Assembly: GCA_046542255.1 (NCBI GenBank)
Contig: JBKHBT010000097.1
Location: forward strand, 1-13,175
DNA: 13,175 bases
Reading direction: 5' to 3'
DNA from: JBKHBT01 sp046542255
Lineage (GTDB): Bacteria > UBP14 > UBA6098 > JBKHBT01
In this document: piece after piece, positions 1 to 7,054 of the stretch
How positions within the stretch are numbered: position 1 is the stretch's first letter
Layout: every line of letters begins with the position of its first letter
Translations under genes and position numbers: made by a program
The notes under the pieces: generated by a model
Told to the model about the DNA's origin: nothing
The model's input: the letters and a program-made list of their open reading frames with translations, nothing else
Database searches by the model: none

Positions 1-1419
1 CCAGCTTTTGGGGATATTGTCTGCGAGATGTTCCTCATTCAGAATAGCAATCTGCGCATTTCTTTCGGAAGCAAGGCGTTGAATATTACTCGAATTGAAT
101 TCGCCATTTTCAATCATCCTGAGAATCTCGATATTCGAAAGTGCATAAAGGTCGATATATTCGGCATTTGTATAAAAAGAGATTGCACCGATGTCATTTA
201 TCACGATAGTCGCATCATCATAGTACTCGCCGACAAATTCTGCCATCATAATATGCTGGTTATGGATATTTTTGCTGTAAAATGCCAGCCTATTATAGCT
301 GGCTCTTTTGCCGAGCGGCAATAAAATAAGAATAAACATCAATATTGAAAAAGCGAATCTGACCTTAGAATGATAAAGCTTTTTGAAATTGATATGTTCC
401 AAAAACAATGATAAGGCCACAAATAACATCACCACAAGATATGCTTCATAACGGGCGAATTTATAGCTAAGCCTTGCAAGCATAATATGCTGTGCACTTG
501 CCGCAAGAACCAGTATACCAAAGACAATTTCGAAATTGAAGAATTTTGTCGATTTGCGCGAAGTTATTATTATTCCCGATATTACAGCCATAATCAATAG
601 CAAAAGACCCTTGTGCTGGTAAAATACAGCGATATTTTTCAGCTTCATCAATATCTGGCTCAGGCCGCTTATCTCGGACATATGCGACTTATACAAAACA
701 GGGTTTGGGAAGAATTCATAGCCATTAGAGATAGATATTATGCCGAAGATAACAATAGGCAATGCCGCCAGCACGGCCATTAGAATAGCCGGAAGACGCT
801 TTTTTCGGATCATCATAAGTACAAATACTGCAAATACAAGGAACATGCCCTCGTAGCGCGCAAAAGTTACCAGAGGCGCAAGCATATAGAAAGCAAATAA
901 ATCTCGCGAACGATAGCTTCTATCATATGATAAAATCAATGACGAAAAATACAAAAAGGCCAGGCTCACGAAAATCTGTATCATATTTTCCATGCCTTGA
1001 GAGATTATAAGAGTCAGCGGCGTGAAGATTATGATGGCGAGAGATGTAAAAACGAAATTCCAATTCGAGAGATTCTCTCTTTTTGCGATATAATATACAA
1101 ACAATATCAAAATCACTGAAAACAGCATATTTACTAAAAGCGGCAAAAGAGTATTAATCCCGAAAATGGCAAACAACCCGGAAAGCAATAGCGGATAAAT
1201 AATGCTCGATGCAGCAGAATTGAATTCTCCGGGCAAGGTGCTCCATTGGCCATTTTGGACAAGATTCTTGCTTATCGCCATGTGAATATATGCATCGTCT
1301 AATGTATATACAAACTCACCATCGGTTGATTTAGTAGTTATAAGAAAAATTACTCCATGAATCAAAATAAAAGCGATGATTATTCCCAATAACGATATTT
1401 TTAGGCTATTTCTTTTCAT
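1..1419 (-). CDS. GT-C-type glycosyltransferase-like multi-pass membrane protein (C-terminus cut by window edge)
   Basis: The minus-strand frame stays open for 473 codons from the ATG at 1419 to base 1, so the C-terminus lies outside the window. The protein starts with a hydrophobic segment (residues about 8-28), followed by an acidic loop with YTLDDAYIHMA (Asp41-Asp42). It then has roughly eight to ten further hydrophobic segments, GMENM near 142-146, RYEG near 188-191, FFPNPVLYKS near 236-245 and a soluble tail with NDIGAISFYTNAEYIDL near 408-424. An Asp-Asp pair in the first periplasmic loop of a many-pass protein is the usual layout of GT-C lipid-linked-sugar transferases (the PMT/ArnT superfamily). 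By family knowledge it would move a sugar from a polyprenyl carrier onto a glycan, lipid or protein; donor and acceptor cannot be read. I see no convincing ribosome-binding site before the ATG, so the start is less certain than the frame. It is divergent from the lipoprotein gene at 1527. Confidence 0.8.
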   Translation of the reverse strand, partial: MKRNSLKISLLGIIIAFILIHGVIFLITTKSTDGEFVYTLDDAYIHMAISKNLVQNGQWSTLPGEFNSAASSIIYPLLLSGLFAIFGINTLLPLLVNMLFSVILILFVYYIAKRENLSNWNFVFTSLAIIIFTPLTLIISQGMENMIQIFVSLAFLYFSSLILSYDRSYRSRDLFAFYMLAPLVTFARYEGMFLVFAVFVLMMIRKKRLPAILMAVLAALPIVIFGIISISNGYEFFPNPVLYKSHMSEISGLSQILMKLKNIAVFYQHKGLLLLIMAVISGIIITSRKSTKFFNFEIVFGILVLAASAQHIMLARLSYKFARYEAYLVVMLFVALSLFLEHINFKKLYHSKVRFAFSILMFILILLPLGKRASYNRLAFYSKNIHNQHIMMAEFVGEYYDDATIVINDIGAISFYTNAEYIDLYALSNIEILRMIENGEFNSSNIQRLASERNAQIAILNEEHLADNIPKSW

Positions 1420-1469
1420 ATCGATAAAGATATTAATTTCTATGAATTTCACAAGTATTTTGAATATCA

Positions 1470-1498
1470 TTGACCATCATGCATCGATGCTTTATTTT
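1470..1498 (+). promoter_or_regulatory. Candidate sigma-70 promoter of the LVIVD lipoprotein gene
   Basis: TTGACC (1470-1475) lies 17 bp before TATTTT (1493-1498). The predicted start near 1505 leaves a leader of about 20 bases holding the ribosome-binding site. The -10 box is only a partial match in AT-rich DNA. The spacer holds a perfect 10-bp palindrome, GCATCGATGC (1481-1490). Confidence 0.45.
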
Positions 1499-1514
1499 TA
1501 GAAAAAATAAAAAA

Positions 1515-1520
1515 AAGGAG
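1515..1520 (+). promoter_or_regulatory. Ribosome-binding site that fixes the lipoprotein start
   Basis: AAGGAG ends six bases before the ATG at 1527. The frame stays open back to an ATG at 1470, but only the start at 1527 has this site, and it places a proper lipoprotein signal at the N-terminus. Confidence 0.85.
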
Positions 1521-1526
1521 CATATT

Positions 1527-3062
1527 ATGAAAAAGATACTAAGTTTGCTATTTCTATCATCTTTGATTATTTTTGCCGGCTGCGGCGGTGATGACGATGA
1601 CAATAATGACGATAATACCGGAAACCCCGAAGTAGAAATCCTAAGCCCGAACGATGGCGCAGAATTCCAAAGCTCTGATACCATATTTTTCTCTGGCGAT
1701 GTAACAGACGATGCAGAAAGCGAAATAATAGCGGAAAACATTATCTGGGTTTCCAATATCGATGAGCAAATCGGCTCCGGAATAGAATTTAGCAGAATAT
1801 TGAGTGCTGGAGAACATGCTATCACGCTATCATATACCGATGTCGATAGCAATTATGCTTCGGATGATGTTTCTATTACAGTGACTTCGATAGGAAGTGC
1901 ACCAGAATTTACTATCCTGTATCCCGATGATGGAAGTCGTCATCCATCGGGTGACGATATAACATTCACTGGCACTGCCACAGATGCCGAAGATGGCACG
2001 ATAGACGACATGACATGGTCATCCAGCATAGATGGCGAGCTTGGCACAGGAAGCGAAATTACAACCACATTGTCGATTGGTAACCATACAATTACTCTAT
2101 CCGGTGCTGATTCAGACGAGAATGTAGGTTTTGCTTCTATCGAAATTAATATTTATATGGATGAATCACATGAGCTTGCAATGATATCCGAGGTGGAGCT
2201 TGCTTCGGCTATGAGTGTCGCAATCAGAGATAATTATGCCTATGTCGCTGGCGGTTCTGATGGCCTTGTTATCATCGATATTACAAATCCAGAAGAACCT
2301 GTTATTTCAGGAAGTGCAGATGGCGAATCGGGAAATGAAGACGCTGTCTTTTTGTCCGGAGATTATGCATATTGCGCAGATGGCGGCGGCCTTCGAATTT
2401 ATGATGTATCCAATCCTGGCGCACCAGAAGAAGCCGGTTTTCTGCTAATCGATGGTATCGCTACCGGTGTTTTTGTAAAGGATAATTATGCCTATGTCGC
2501 AGCCTGGGAAGATGGTATTAGCATTGTCGAAATTTCCGATCCTACAAATCCTGAGCTGGTTGGCCAATTTACACCAGCTTCAGAATACATTGCTAATAAT
2601 GTATTTGTCGATGGAAATTTCGCCTATATAGCTGGTAATGAAGCCGGCATTAGAATAGTCGATATCTCCGATCCAACATCGCCGGAAGATGTTTCAGCAT
2701 ACGACACCTGGGGCGAAACCAAAGCCTTAGATATTGTCGGTAACAGAGCCTATGTCGCAGACGGTTCACAAGGGCTCAGGATTATTGATATATCCGACCC
2801 ATATGATCCAGTAGAACTGGCGAGGTTTATCGATGTGAACCAGGTTTATGAAGTGAAGGTGATTGGCAATTTTGCCTATCTTGCCGATGTCTGGCAGGGA
2901 ATGCATGTGATCGATATTTCATATACAGCAGAGCTAACCAAAGTCGGCTTTTGGGAACTCTCGCCCGGTGGATGGGCACTCGAAATTAGCGGAGACTATG
3001 CCTACGTCGCATGTAATAATATAGGGCTTAAGATAATCGATATATCTGCTTTTGACAGATGA
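1527..3062 (+). CDS. Lipoprotein with two Ig-like domains and a seven-blade LVIVD beta-propeller
   Basis: This is a 511-residue protein. The N-terminus has a basic-hydrophobic signal ending in a lipobox, IFAGC, with the lipidated Cys at 19, followed by a short Asp/Asn-rich tether. Two Ig/PKD-like beta-sandwich domains follow (about 34-120 and 127-210), each opening with an I-L-x-P-x-D-G pattern and ending in a Ser/Thr-Val or Ile strand. Residues 224-511 hold seven LVIVD-type repeats of about 41-44 residues with the core N-Y-A-Y-V-A ... G-L-x-I-I-D-I-S-D-P. Seven copies fit a closed seven-blade propeller, a binding scaffold without obvious catalytic residues. The protein should be anchored in the outer membrane or its periplasmic face. 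The ligand is unknown. It is divergent from the glycosyltransferase gene and upstream of the 3222 gene, with a 159-bp gap that has its own candidate promoter. Confidence 0.9.
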   Translation: MKKILSLLFLSSLIIFAGCGGDDDDNNDDNTGNPEVEILSPNDGAEFQSSDTIFFSGDVTDDAESEIIAENIIWVSNIDEQIGSGIEFSRILSAGEHAITLSYTDVDSNYASDDVSITVTSIGSAPEFTILYPDDGSRHPSGDDITFTGTATDAEDGTIDDMTWSSSIDGELGTGSEITTTLSIGNHTITLSGADSDENVGFASIEINIYMDESHELAMISEVELASAMSVAIRDNYAYVAGGSDGLVIIDITNPEEPVISGSADGESGNEDAVFLSGDYAYCADGGGLRIYDVSNPGAPEEAGFLLIDGIATGVFVKDNYAYVAAWEDGISIVEISDPTNPELVGQFTPASEYIANNVFVDGNFAYIAGNEAGIRIVDISDPTSPEDVSAYDTWGETKALDIVGNRAYVADGSQGLRIIDISDPYDPVELARFIDVNQVYEVKVIGNFAYLADVWQGMHVIDISYTAELTKVGFWELSPGGWALEISGDYAYVACNNIGLKIIDISAFDR

Positions 3063-3082
3063 AAAGTATGAAGTAATACTTT
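3063..3082 (+). terminator. Weak hairpin directly after the lipoprotein stop codon
   Basis: AAAGTAT (3063-3069) and ATACTTT (3076-3082) form a 7-bp stem with a six-base loop immediately after the TGA. The stem is AT-rich and only a short T run follows, so termination would be inefficient. A second AT-only inverted repeat, TTATAATT/AATTATAA, lies at 3081-3116. Confidence 0.35.
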
Positions 3083-3149
3083 ATAATTAGCCTAACCTGT
3101 AATTCAGAAATTATAAGTTAATTGAATTTGTTTGTGTTCGTGAATTTCC

Positions 3150-3178
3150 TTGAAAAAATCTATATTTATTGTTAAATT
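3150..3178 (+). promoter_or_regulatory. Candidate sigma-70 promoter of the 786-residue secreted protein gene
   Basis: TTGAAA (3150-3155) stands 17 bp before TAAATT (3173-3178). The -35 box is good and the -10 box matches four of six bases. It is the best candidate in the 159-bp gap, but the surrounding sequence is so AT-rich that chance matches are likely. Confidence 0.35.
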
Positions 3179-3221
3179 AAAATTTCATAAGTAGTATTGG
3201 GAAATTGGATGGAGGAAAATC

Positions 3222-5582
3222 ATGAGAAAACTAGTTTGCATGTGTTTTGTTCTATTGATAACATCCCTTTTATCAGTCGAAGGCTGGATTGGAGATGGTT
3301 CGATGGGCTTTGGTTCGATGAGCCAGCCTTCGAATGTAATAATTTATATCAGCGGCGTCTGGGAGGATGGCGGCGAGCCATGTGCCATGGTTTCACGCTG
3401 TGGAGATGTTTATGTTGTCGAAGATCAAGAATGGAGCTCAGGTGATGCCTTAAATGATATAAATGGTACACCAAATTATATCCAAGGTACCGGTATAGGA
3501 AGCCCCTTCTACGACGAACCAATATTATTGCCAGAAACAGCTCCTGGTGTCTATGATGTAGTCTTAGACGGAAATCTAAGTGGTACCTATGAACCTTCTT
3601 ATGATTATCTTATCGACAATTTAACAATCTATTGGGGCGGCCCTGTTCCCGAGTGGATGGACGAGAGAATCTCCGATCTCAAAGAAGCAGCCGAACATGA
3701 TCAAAATGCTATGCATCCCTGCGAACAAACTATTATGTATCTTAATGCGTTCAGCCTTATGATGACTTCGCATAGTTTCTTTGCAAACTTAGTCGCTGGC
3801 AATTTTGTCGGTGCAGTTTCTGATGGAGCTTCTTTAGCCGGTTATTCAACCGATTATAATAGCGCTGTTCTCTCTATCGGGAAAGATTTGCTCCAATCAG
3901 TAGCTGATGCCGCCAAACAAACAGCAGCGGGAATCGCAGCAGACCCACCAGATTTGGTCAATTATCCTTATGTATATATGCCTTATGAGCATGCGTCGGA
4001 AGAGCCACCTGTTGATGATACCCATGTTCTTGCAATTTACCATGCAAGAAACTGGACAGCAATAAATGATAATTTTCGCCGGGCAAATCTGGCTTCATTG
4101 GAGAGATATCAGGGTGCAAGGGATGAAGGCGAAATCAAATATGCGAGAATTCAGGCAAAGATGTTGGCGCATTTTAGCGAAGTACTCAAGGTGGTCCTCG
4201 ATTCTACCGCAAATTCTTATGACAGACTGGGTTATGTTTGGGATTCTATCGGAGTCGCGCCTGCGATGGCACCCGATTCCCAGAATGTACGAATGATACA
4301 GGACAGACTTTCGACTACCGGATATTCAACCGATGAGCTTCTCGAATTCCGCAAGCTGGGATGTTCTGATGAGCAGCTCGATAGCCTGAAAGAACAAATA
4401 TTAGATGCAAATACCAGTCAATTCATCGGCAAAACTGGTTCTGAGATGTGGACCGATGCCGCAGATACAATGAGACAATGGCATACAGCATTGGATACGG
4501 TTATCTATTTTGCTAATGAAATGGTAGATTCACTCACCGATGGCGAATATGGCATTCAGGATTTGGAGCCAGTCGCCGAGATAAATGGCCCATATCGCGG
4601 ACAGGCCGGAACGGCTATAAATTTCTCAGCTACAGGTTCTGATGCAGGAGGAGGTTCTTCATTCGACTATGGTTGGGATTTCGATGCCGATGGAGATTTC
4701 ACCGATGCTACTACCGAAAATCCCTCATATACCTATTATACTCCAGGCATCTATATGGTTGGATTGAAAATCGAAAATGATCTGGGCAAAGCGATGTATG
4801 AATTTAGCTATGTAGTGGTTGAAATCGCAAATTATGGGCCGTATTTCACTTCAACAACTCCGGATACGTCTTTCGTATATATAGAAACATCCGGCGGAAC
4901 CGAGACAATAGATTTTGCTGTCACAGCTGATGATCCGGAATCGGATGCCCTGACATATAGTTGGGATGTCGATGGCTCTATGGTTGGCAGCGGTACAGAA
5001 TACAGTTTTTCATCTTCAGATACTGGCCTTTTTATTGTTACTTGCACTGTTGAAGATGCTCCAAGTAACAATTGTGATAATAAATATACTTGGTCGGTAC
5101 ATATCGTAGAGGCAGATATCGCCATCGATTTTAACCTGACATCCACCGAAATTCTTTTTACTGCAGATGATCGTGAGCAGGTCATAGTCTCTGCCGATTC
5201 ACAGGATATTATGATAACCAATACCGGCGATGTTCCAATCGATTTAAGCCTGAGAGTCGATTCGATAGTAGGCTTTACTCTGATCGATAGCATATATGAT
5301 CATGATGATACTCTCGAATATCATTATGGGTGGTTTTCGCTACAGGCAATCTTCAATGATGAAACCACGGCACCCGATACAAGCGACTTCGGCCCGGAGG
5401 ATTTCATAACCGAGACTATAAACTATGCATCATCAGATACATTCGGAACAGGCGGAATCAAGATCCCCAATACCGGGGACATGACCGAAATGATCTGGTT
5501 TATGCTTCGTACACCAGAATTCTATCCAGAAGATACCTTCGATATTAAAGTAATTATACAAGCAAGAGAAGATTTGCCTTGA
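3222..5582 (+). CDS. Secreted multidomain protein: beta domain, helical domain, two PKD-like domains, C-terminal beta domain
   Basis: This 786-residue protein begins with a signal peptide (residues 1 to about 20, ending near S-V-E-G) and has GGAGG eight bases before the ATG. Residues about 35-138 look like a beta-sandwich. Residues about 141-445 are mostly helical and rich in Ala, Asp and aromatic residues (for example LASLERYQGARD near 291-301); I do not recognise this region. Residues about 449-535 are a clear PKD domain with YGWDFDADGDF and the closing Y-T-Y-Y-T-P-G-I-Y motif. Residues 540-630 form a second PKD-like domain with DDPESDALTYSWDVDG. The last 155 residues form another beta domain, including IWFMLRTP (758-765). 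There is no sorting tail, lipobox or C-terminal membrane anchor, so it is probably released or periplasmic. No catalytic motif is visible. A role at the cell surface or in matrix binding is inference only. Confidence 0.88.
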   Translation: MRKLVCMCFVLLITSLLSVEGWIGDGSMGFGSMSQPSNVIIYISGVWEDGGEPCAMVSRCGDVYVVEDQEWSSGDALNDINGTPNYIQGTGIGSPFYDEPILLPETAPGVYDVVLDGNLSGTYEPSYDYLIDNLTIYWGGPVPEWMDERISDLKEAAEHDQNAMHPCEQTIMYLNAFSLMMTSHSFFANLVAGNFVGAVSDGASLAGYSTDYNSAVLSIGKDLLQSVADAAKQTAAGIAADPPDLVNYPYVYMPYEHASEEPPVDDTHVLAIYHARNWTAINDNFRRANLASLERYQGARDEGEIKYARIQAKMLAHFSEVLKVVLDSTANSYDRLGYVWDSIGVAPAMAPDSQNVRMIQDRLSTTGYSTDELLEFRKLGCSDEQLDSLKEQILDANTSQFIGKTGSEMWTDAADTMRQWHTALDTVIYFANEMVDSLTDGEYGIQDLEPVAEINGPYRGQAGTAINFSATGSDAGGGSSFDYGWDFDADGDFTDATTENPSYTYYTPGIYMVGLKIENDLGKAMYEFSYVVVEIANYGPYFTSTTPDTSFVYIETSGGTETIDFAVTADDPESDALTYSWDVDGSMVGSGTEYSFSSSDTGLFIVTCTVEDAPSNNCDNKYTWSVHIVEADIAIDFNLTSTEILFTADDREQVIVSADSQDIMITNTGDVPIDLSLRVDSIVGFTLIDSIYDHDDTLEYHYGWFSLQAIFNDETTAPDTSDFGPEDFITETINYASSDTFGTGGIKIPNTGDMTEMIWFMLRTPEFYPEDTFDIKVIIQAREDLP

Positions 5583-5636
5583 TAGCGGTTTAAGATATAA
5601 CTATTTCGTAGATTCTTCATATATAAACTTCTCCAT

Positions 5637-5689
5637 AAAAAAAGCAATGAATGCAGTAAAACATAAAAAACAAAGTCATTGCATTTTTT
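5637..5689. terminator. Bidirectional intrinsic terminator between convergent genes
   Basis: GCAATGA (5644-5650) pairs with TCATTGC (5676-5682). On the plus strand the stem is followed by T6 (5684-5689), and on the minus strand by T7 (complement of 5637-5643). It lies about 55 bp after the plus-strand stop at 5582 and about 70 bp after the minus-strand stop at 5759, so one structure can end both transcripts. The loop of 25 bases is long. Confidence 0.7.
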
Positions 5690-5758
5690 GGGCATTATTC
5701 TGATCTAAAGATAGCCAGCATTAATATTGCTAGCCTTTATTCTTAGAGAAAAAAATCT

Positions 5759-6169
5759 CTAATCATATTGGTAGTCGCCGAGGTAGTCACCATCGCCATT
5801 ACGTATAATGCGCTCGTGTTTAATACCGTCATTGTCGGCATCGTGTTTCTCTGTGGCTACTATGTGTATGCTACTACTGATATCTCCAGTTAAGCCAGGT
5901 TCAACAGTGTAATCATATCGTCTTTTGTCGCTGGGAATCATCCAGTTGATATTCGGTATTTCATTAACACCAGTCGAGGGCTGATATGTGCCATGTTCCA
6001 TATAATAGGCTTCTTCGAGAATGGCAATTTGCCTGAGAACTCCCAGCGCTTCACGCTTTTTCGCCTGTGCGGATGCTCTTTGAAACCTTGGTATAGCAAG
6101 AGCAGATATAATCCCGACAATCAGGACTACCATCATAAGTTCAATTAATGTAAAGCCTTTTTTATTCAT
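5759..6169 (-). CDS. Type IV pilin / pseudopilin with Asp-rich C-terminus
   Basis: The protein has 136 residues. MNKKG^FTLIEL is a textbook prepilin peptidase (PilD) site: cleavage after Gly5 leaves Phe as residue +1 and Glu as +5. A hydrophobic helix follows, to about residue 28 with the usual ALAIPRF end, then an amphipathic helix (AQAKKREALGVLRQIAILEEAYY) and a short beta domain. The tail carries DADNDG (110-115) and GDGDYLGDYQYD. There are no paired cysteines. The frame continues 20 codons upstream, but the ATG at 6169 has GAGGTGA in front of it and gives the correct leader. After processing, it would be inserted into the inner membrane and polymerised into a pilus or secretion pseudopilus; no assembly genes are in the window. 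It is expressed separately from the 6883 pilin, because a terminator and its own sigma-54-type promoter lie between them. Confidence 0.92.
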   Translation of the reverse strand: MNKKGFTLIELMMVVLIVGIISALAIPRFQRASAQAKKREALGVLRQIAILEEAYYMEHGTYQPSTGVNEIPNINWMIPSDKRRYDYTVEPGLTGDISSSIHIVATEKHDADNDGIKHERIIRNGDGDYLGDYQYD

Positions 6170-6173
6170 TATT

Positions 6174-6180
6174 TCACCTC
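6174..6180 (-). promoter_or_regulatory. Ribosome-binding site of the second pilin
   Basis: GAGGTGA, read on the minus strand, ends four bases before the ATG at 6169. It excludes the longer N-terminal reading from 6229. Confidence 0.85.
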
Positions 6181-6189
6181 TTACAATAA

Positions 6190-6206
6190 AGCAATTAATA
6201 TGCCAA
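6190..6206 (-). promoter_or_regulatory. Sigma-54 (-24/-12) promoter of the second pilin
   Basis: On the minus strand the sequence is TTGGCATATTAATTGCT. The -24 GG (6204-6203) and -12 GC (6192-6191) are separated by exactly 10 bases, matching TGGCAYR-N4-TTGCW. The predicted start, 10-12 bases further on (6182-6180), falls at the edge of the ribosome-binding site, so the leader would be only about 11-13 bases. The same element occurs before the other pilin. Confidence 0.7.
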
Positions 6207-6410
6207 TTATCCATTAAATAAAAAATCAAATTAAAAGCTTTTCTATGACTTTACAATTTACTTAATGTAAGCTAATAAAAATTTTACGATAAATCAAAAA
6301 AAAAATCTATTTAAATAATGCTTTAACGGCTAGGTTATATTTATTGATACTCAATGCTACCCTGCAATAAAGTATAAGAAAAATATTCTAATACCATAAC
6401 AGGTAAAAAA
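6207..6410. other. AT-rich intergenic stretch upstream of the second pilin promoter
   Basis: I see no gene here. A possible activator site is the interrupted palindrome TTACA-N10-TGTAA (6251-6270), centred about 80 bp upstream of the predicted sigma-54 start. A run of ten A's lies at 6296-6305. The palindrome is AT-rich and does not resemble the TGCAAATT sites upstream of the first pilin, so its role is uncertain. Confidence 0.4.
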
Positions 6411-6449
6411 AGCCCAAAAAAATAGGCGCCCCTTAGAGGCGCCCATTTC
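6411..6449 (-). terminator. Strong intrinsic terminator of the first pilin gene
   Basis: Read on the minus strand, GGCGCC (6443-6438) and GGCGCC (6430-6425) pair around a 7-base loop. A flanking G-U and A-T pairs extend the stem to about 11 bp, and a T7 tract follows (complement of 6421-6415, interrupted once). It begins about 20 bases after the stop codon at 6470 and is the most GC-rich element in the intergenic DNA, so most transcripts should end before the second pilin. Confidence 0.88.
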
Positions 6450-6469
6450 AGAGCAGTAGAGAAGAAAAA

Positions 6470-6883
6470 TTATTTAGTGATCTGTCCTCGTTGGTTGATT
6501 GACAATGTAATGTTATCATTCTTGAGGGACTGGTCGTATGAATTTTCAGTAGTTGCTTCTGCTGCAAATCCTTCAGTTCCGCCTGTAGTGATTTCATAAC
6601 CGAAGCGAGGTTCGCCAGAAGGTGCATCTATTGCGACACCACTGAGGTCATTCCAGTCATCTTTGTTACCTTCATTAAAGGTATGAGCTTCTGGGTATTG
6701 ACCTTCTGCTTGATAGTAAACTTCTGCTTGTGTATAGATTTGTTTCAAGATGCCTTCTGCTTCTGCGATTTTGGCTTTTTTGGATGCAGCCATAAAACGT
6801 GGAATTGCAAGCGCTGCTAAGATTCCGATGATTACGACTACGATCATAAGTTCGATCAGTGTGAAGCCCTTTTTGTTCTTCAT
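6470..6883 (-). CDS. Type IV major-type pilin
   Basis: The protein has 137 residues. MKNKKG^FTLIEL gives prepilin peptidase cleavage after Gly6, with Phe +1 and Glu +5. It is followed by MIVVVIIGILAALAIPRF, the classic packing helix of type IVa pilins, and then an amphipathic segment (KKAKIAEAEGILKQIYTQAEVYYQAEGQYP). The globular part has the usual late strands (FAAEATTEN and ITLSINQRGQITK) but no disulfide pair. The size is near that of Geobacter- or delta-type and candidate-phylum PilA-like pilins. The ATG at 6883 has a very strong AAGGAGG site, a strong terminator and a sigma-54-type promoter, all of which fit a highly expressed, activator-controlled structural subunit. I leave the symbol blank because pilA cannot be told from other major pilins by sequence alone. 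Confidence 0.94.
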   Translation of the reverse strand: MKNKKGFTLIELMIVVVIIGILAALAIPRFMAASKKAKIAEAEGILKQIYTQAEVYYQAEGQYPEAHTFNEGNKDDWNDLSGVAIDAPSGEPRFGYEITTGGTEGFAAEATTENSYDQSLKNDNITLSINQRGQITK

Positions 6884-6888
6884 TTTTG

Positions 6889-6895
6889 CCTCCTT
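6889..6895 (-). promoter_or_regulatory. Strong ribosome-binding site of the major-type pilin
   Basis: AAGGAGG, read on the minus strand, lies five bases before the ATG at 6883. It is the longest Shine-Dalgarno match in the window and rules out the 63-codon upstream extension of the frame. Confidence 0.9.
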
Positions 6896-6927
6896 AGGCT
6901 TTGGTTTTGGGTTTCCATTATATACAT

Positions 6928-6944
6928 TGCAATTGCCATGCCAA
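6928..6944 (-). promoter_or_regulatory. Sigma-54 (-24/-12) promoter of the major-type pilin
   Basis: On the minus strand the sequence is TTGGCATGGCAATTGCA. The -24 GG (6942-6941) and -12 GC (6930-6929) are exactly 10 bases apart, and the TTGCA part of the -12 region is complete. The predicted start near 6917 leaves a leader of about 34 bases. A sigma-70 reading overlaps it: TTGGCA (6944-6939), 16 bp, TATAAT (6922-6917). The same -24/-12 element before the second pilin, and known sigma-54/PilR control of pilA in Pseudomonas, Myxococcus and Geobacter, favour sigma-54. Confidence 0.75.
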
Positions 6945-7036
6945 AATTTGAGATTCATGCTAATCCCATGCTTTAGGTGATTAAAAATGATACATGGTGT
7001 AAGTTTATATATATCGGGCATATATCGGTTTGCATT

Positions 7037-7049
7037 TTGCAAATTGCAA
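7037..7049. promoter_or_regulatory. Operator-like palindrome 1 upstream of the pilin promoter
   Basis: TTGCAA-A-TTGCAA is a perfect 6-bp inverted repeat with a one-base centre. It lies about 125 bp upstream of the predicted sigma-54 start, a normal place for an enhancer-binding activator. Confidence 0.5.
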
Positions 7050-7054
7050 CGAAA

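Noticed and set aside
28..324. Plus-strand open frame of 98 codons
   Set aside because: It lies antisense to the C-terminal part of the clear membrane protein gene on the minus strand and has no ribosome-binding site or recognisable protein features.
1470..1526. Longer N-terminus for the lipoprotein from the ATG at 1470
   Set aside because: It would bury the signal peptide behind 19 basic and aromatic residues, and the strong AAGGAG site serves the ATG at 1527. The ATG at 1470 also overlaps the candidate -35 box.
4832..5293. Minus-strand open frame of 153 codons
   Set aside because: It is a shadow of the PKD-domain coding region, without a start signal.
5840..5868. DADNDG in the second pilin as a proven calcium site
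   Set aside because: Many pilins have an Asp-rich segment before the last strand, and the loop does not match the full EF-hand or dockerin pattern, so I treat it only as a testable possibility.
6917..6944. Sigma-70 reading of the major pilin promoter (TTGGCA, 16 bp, TATAAT)
   Set aside because: It cannot be excluded, but the exact -24/-12 element overlaps it and is repeated at the other pilin, which has no comparable TATAAT. Kept only as an alternative.
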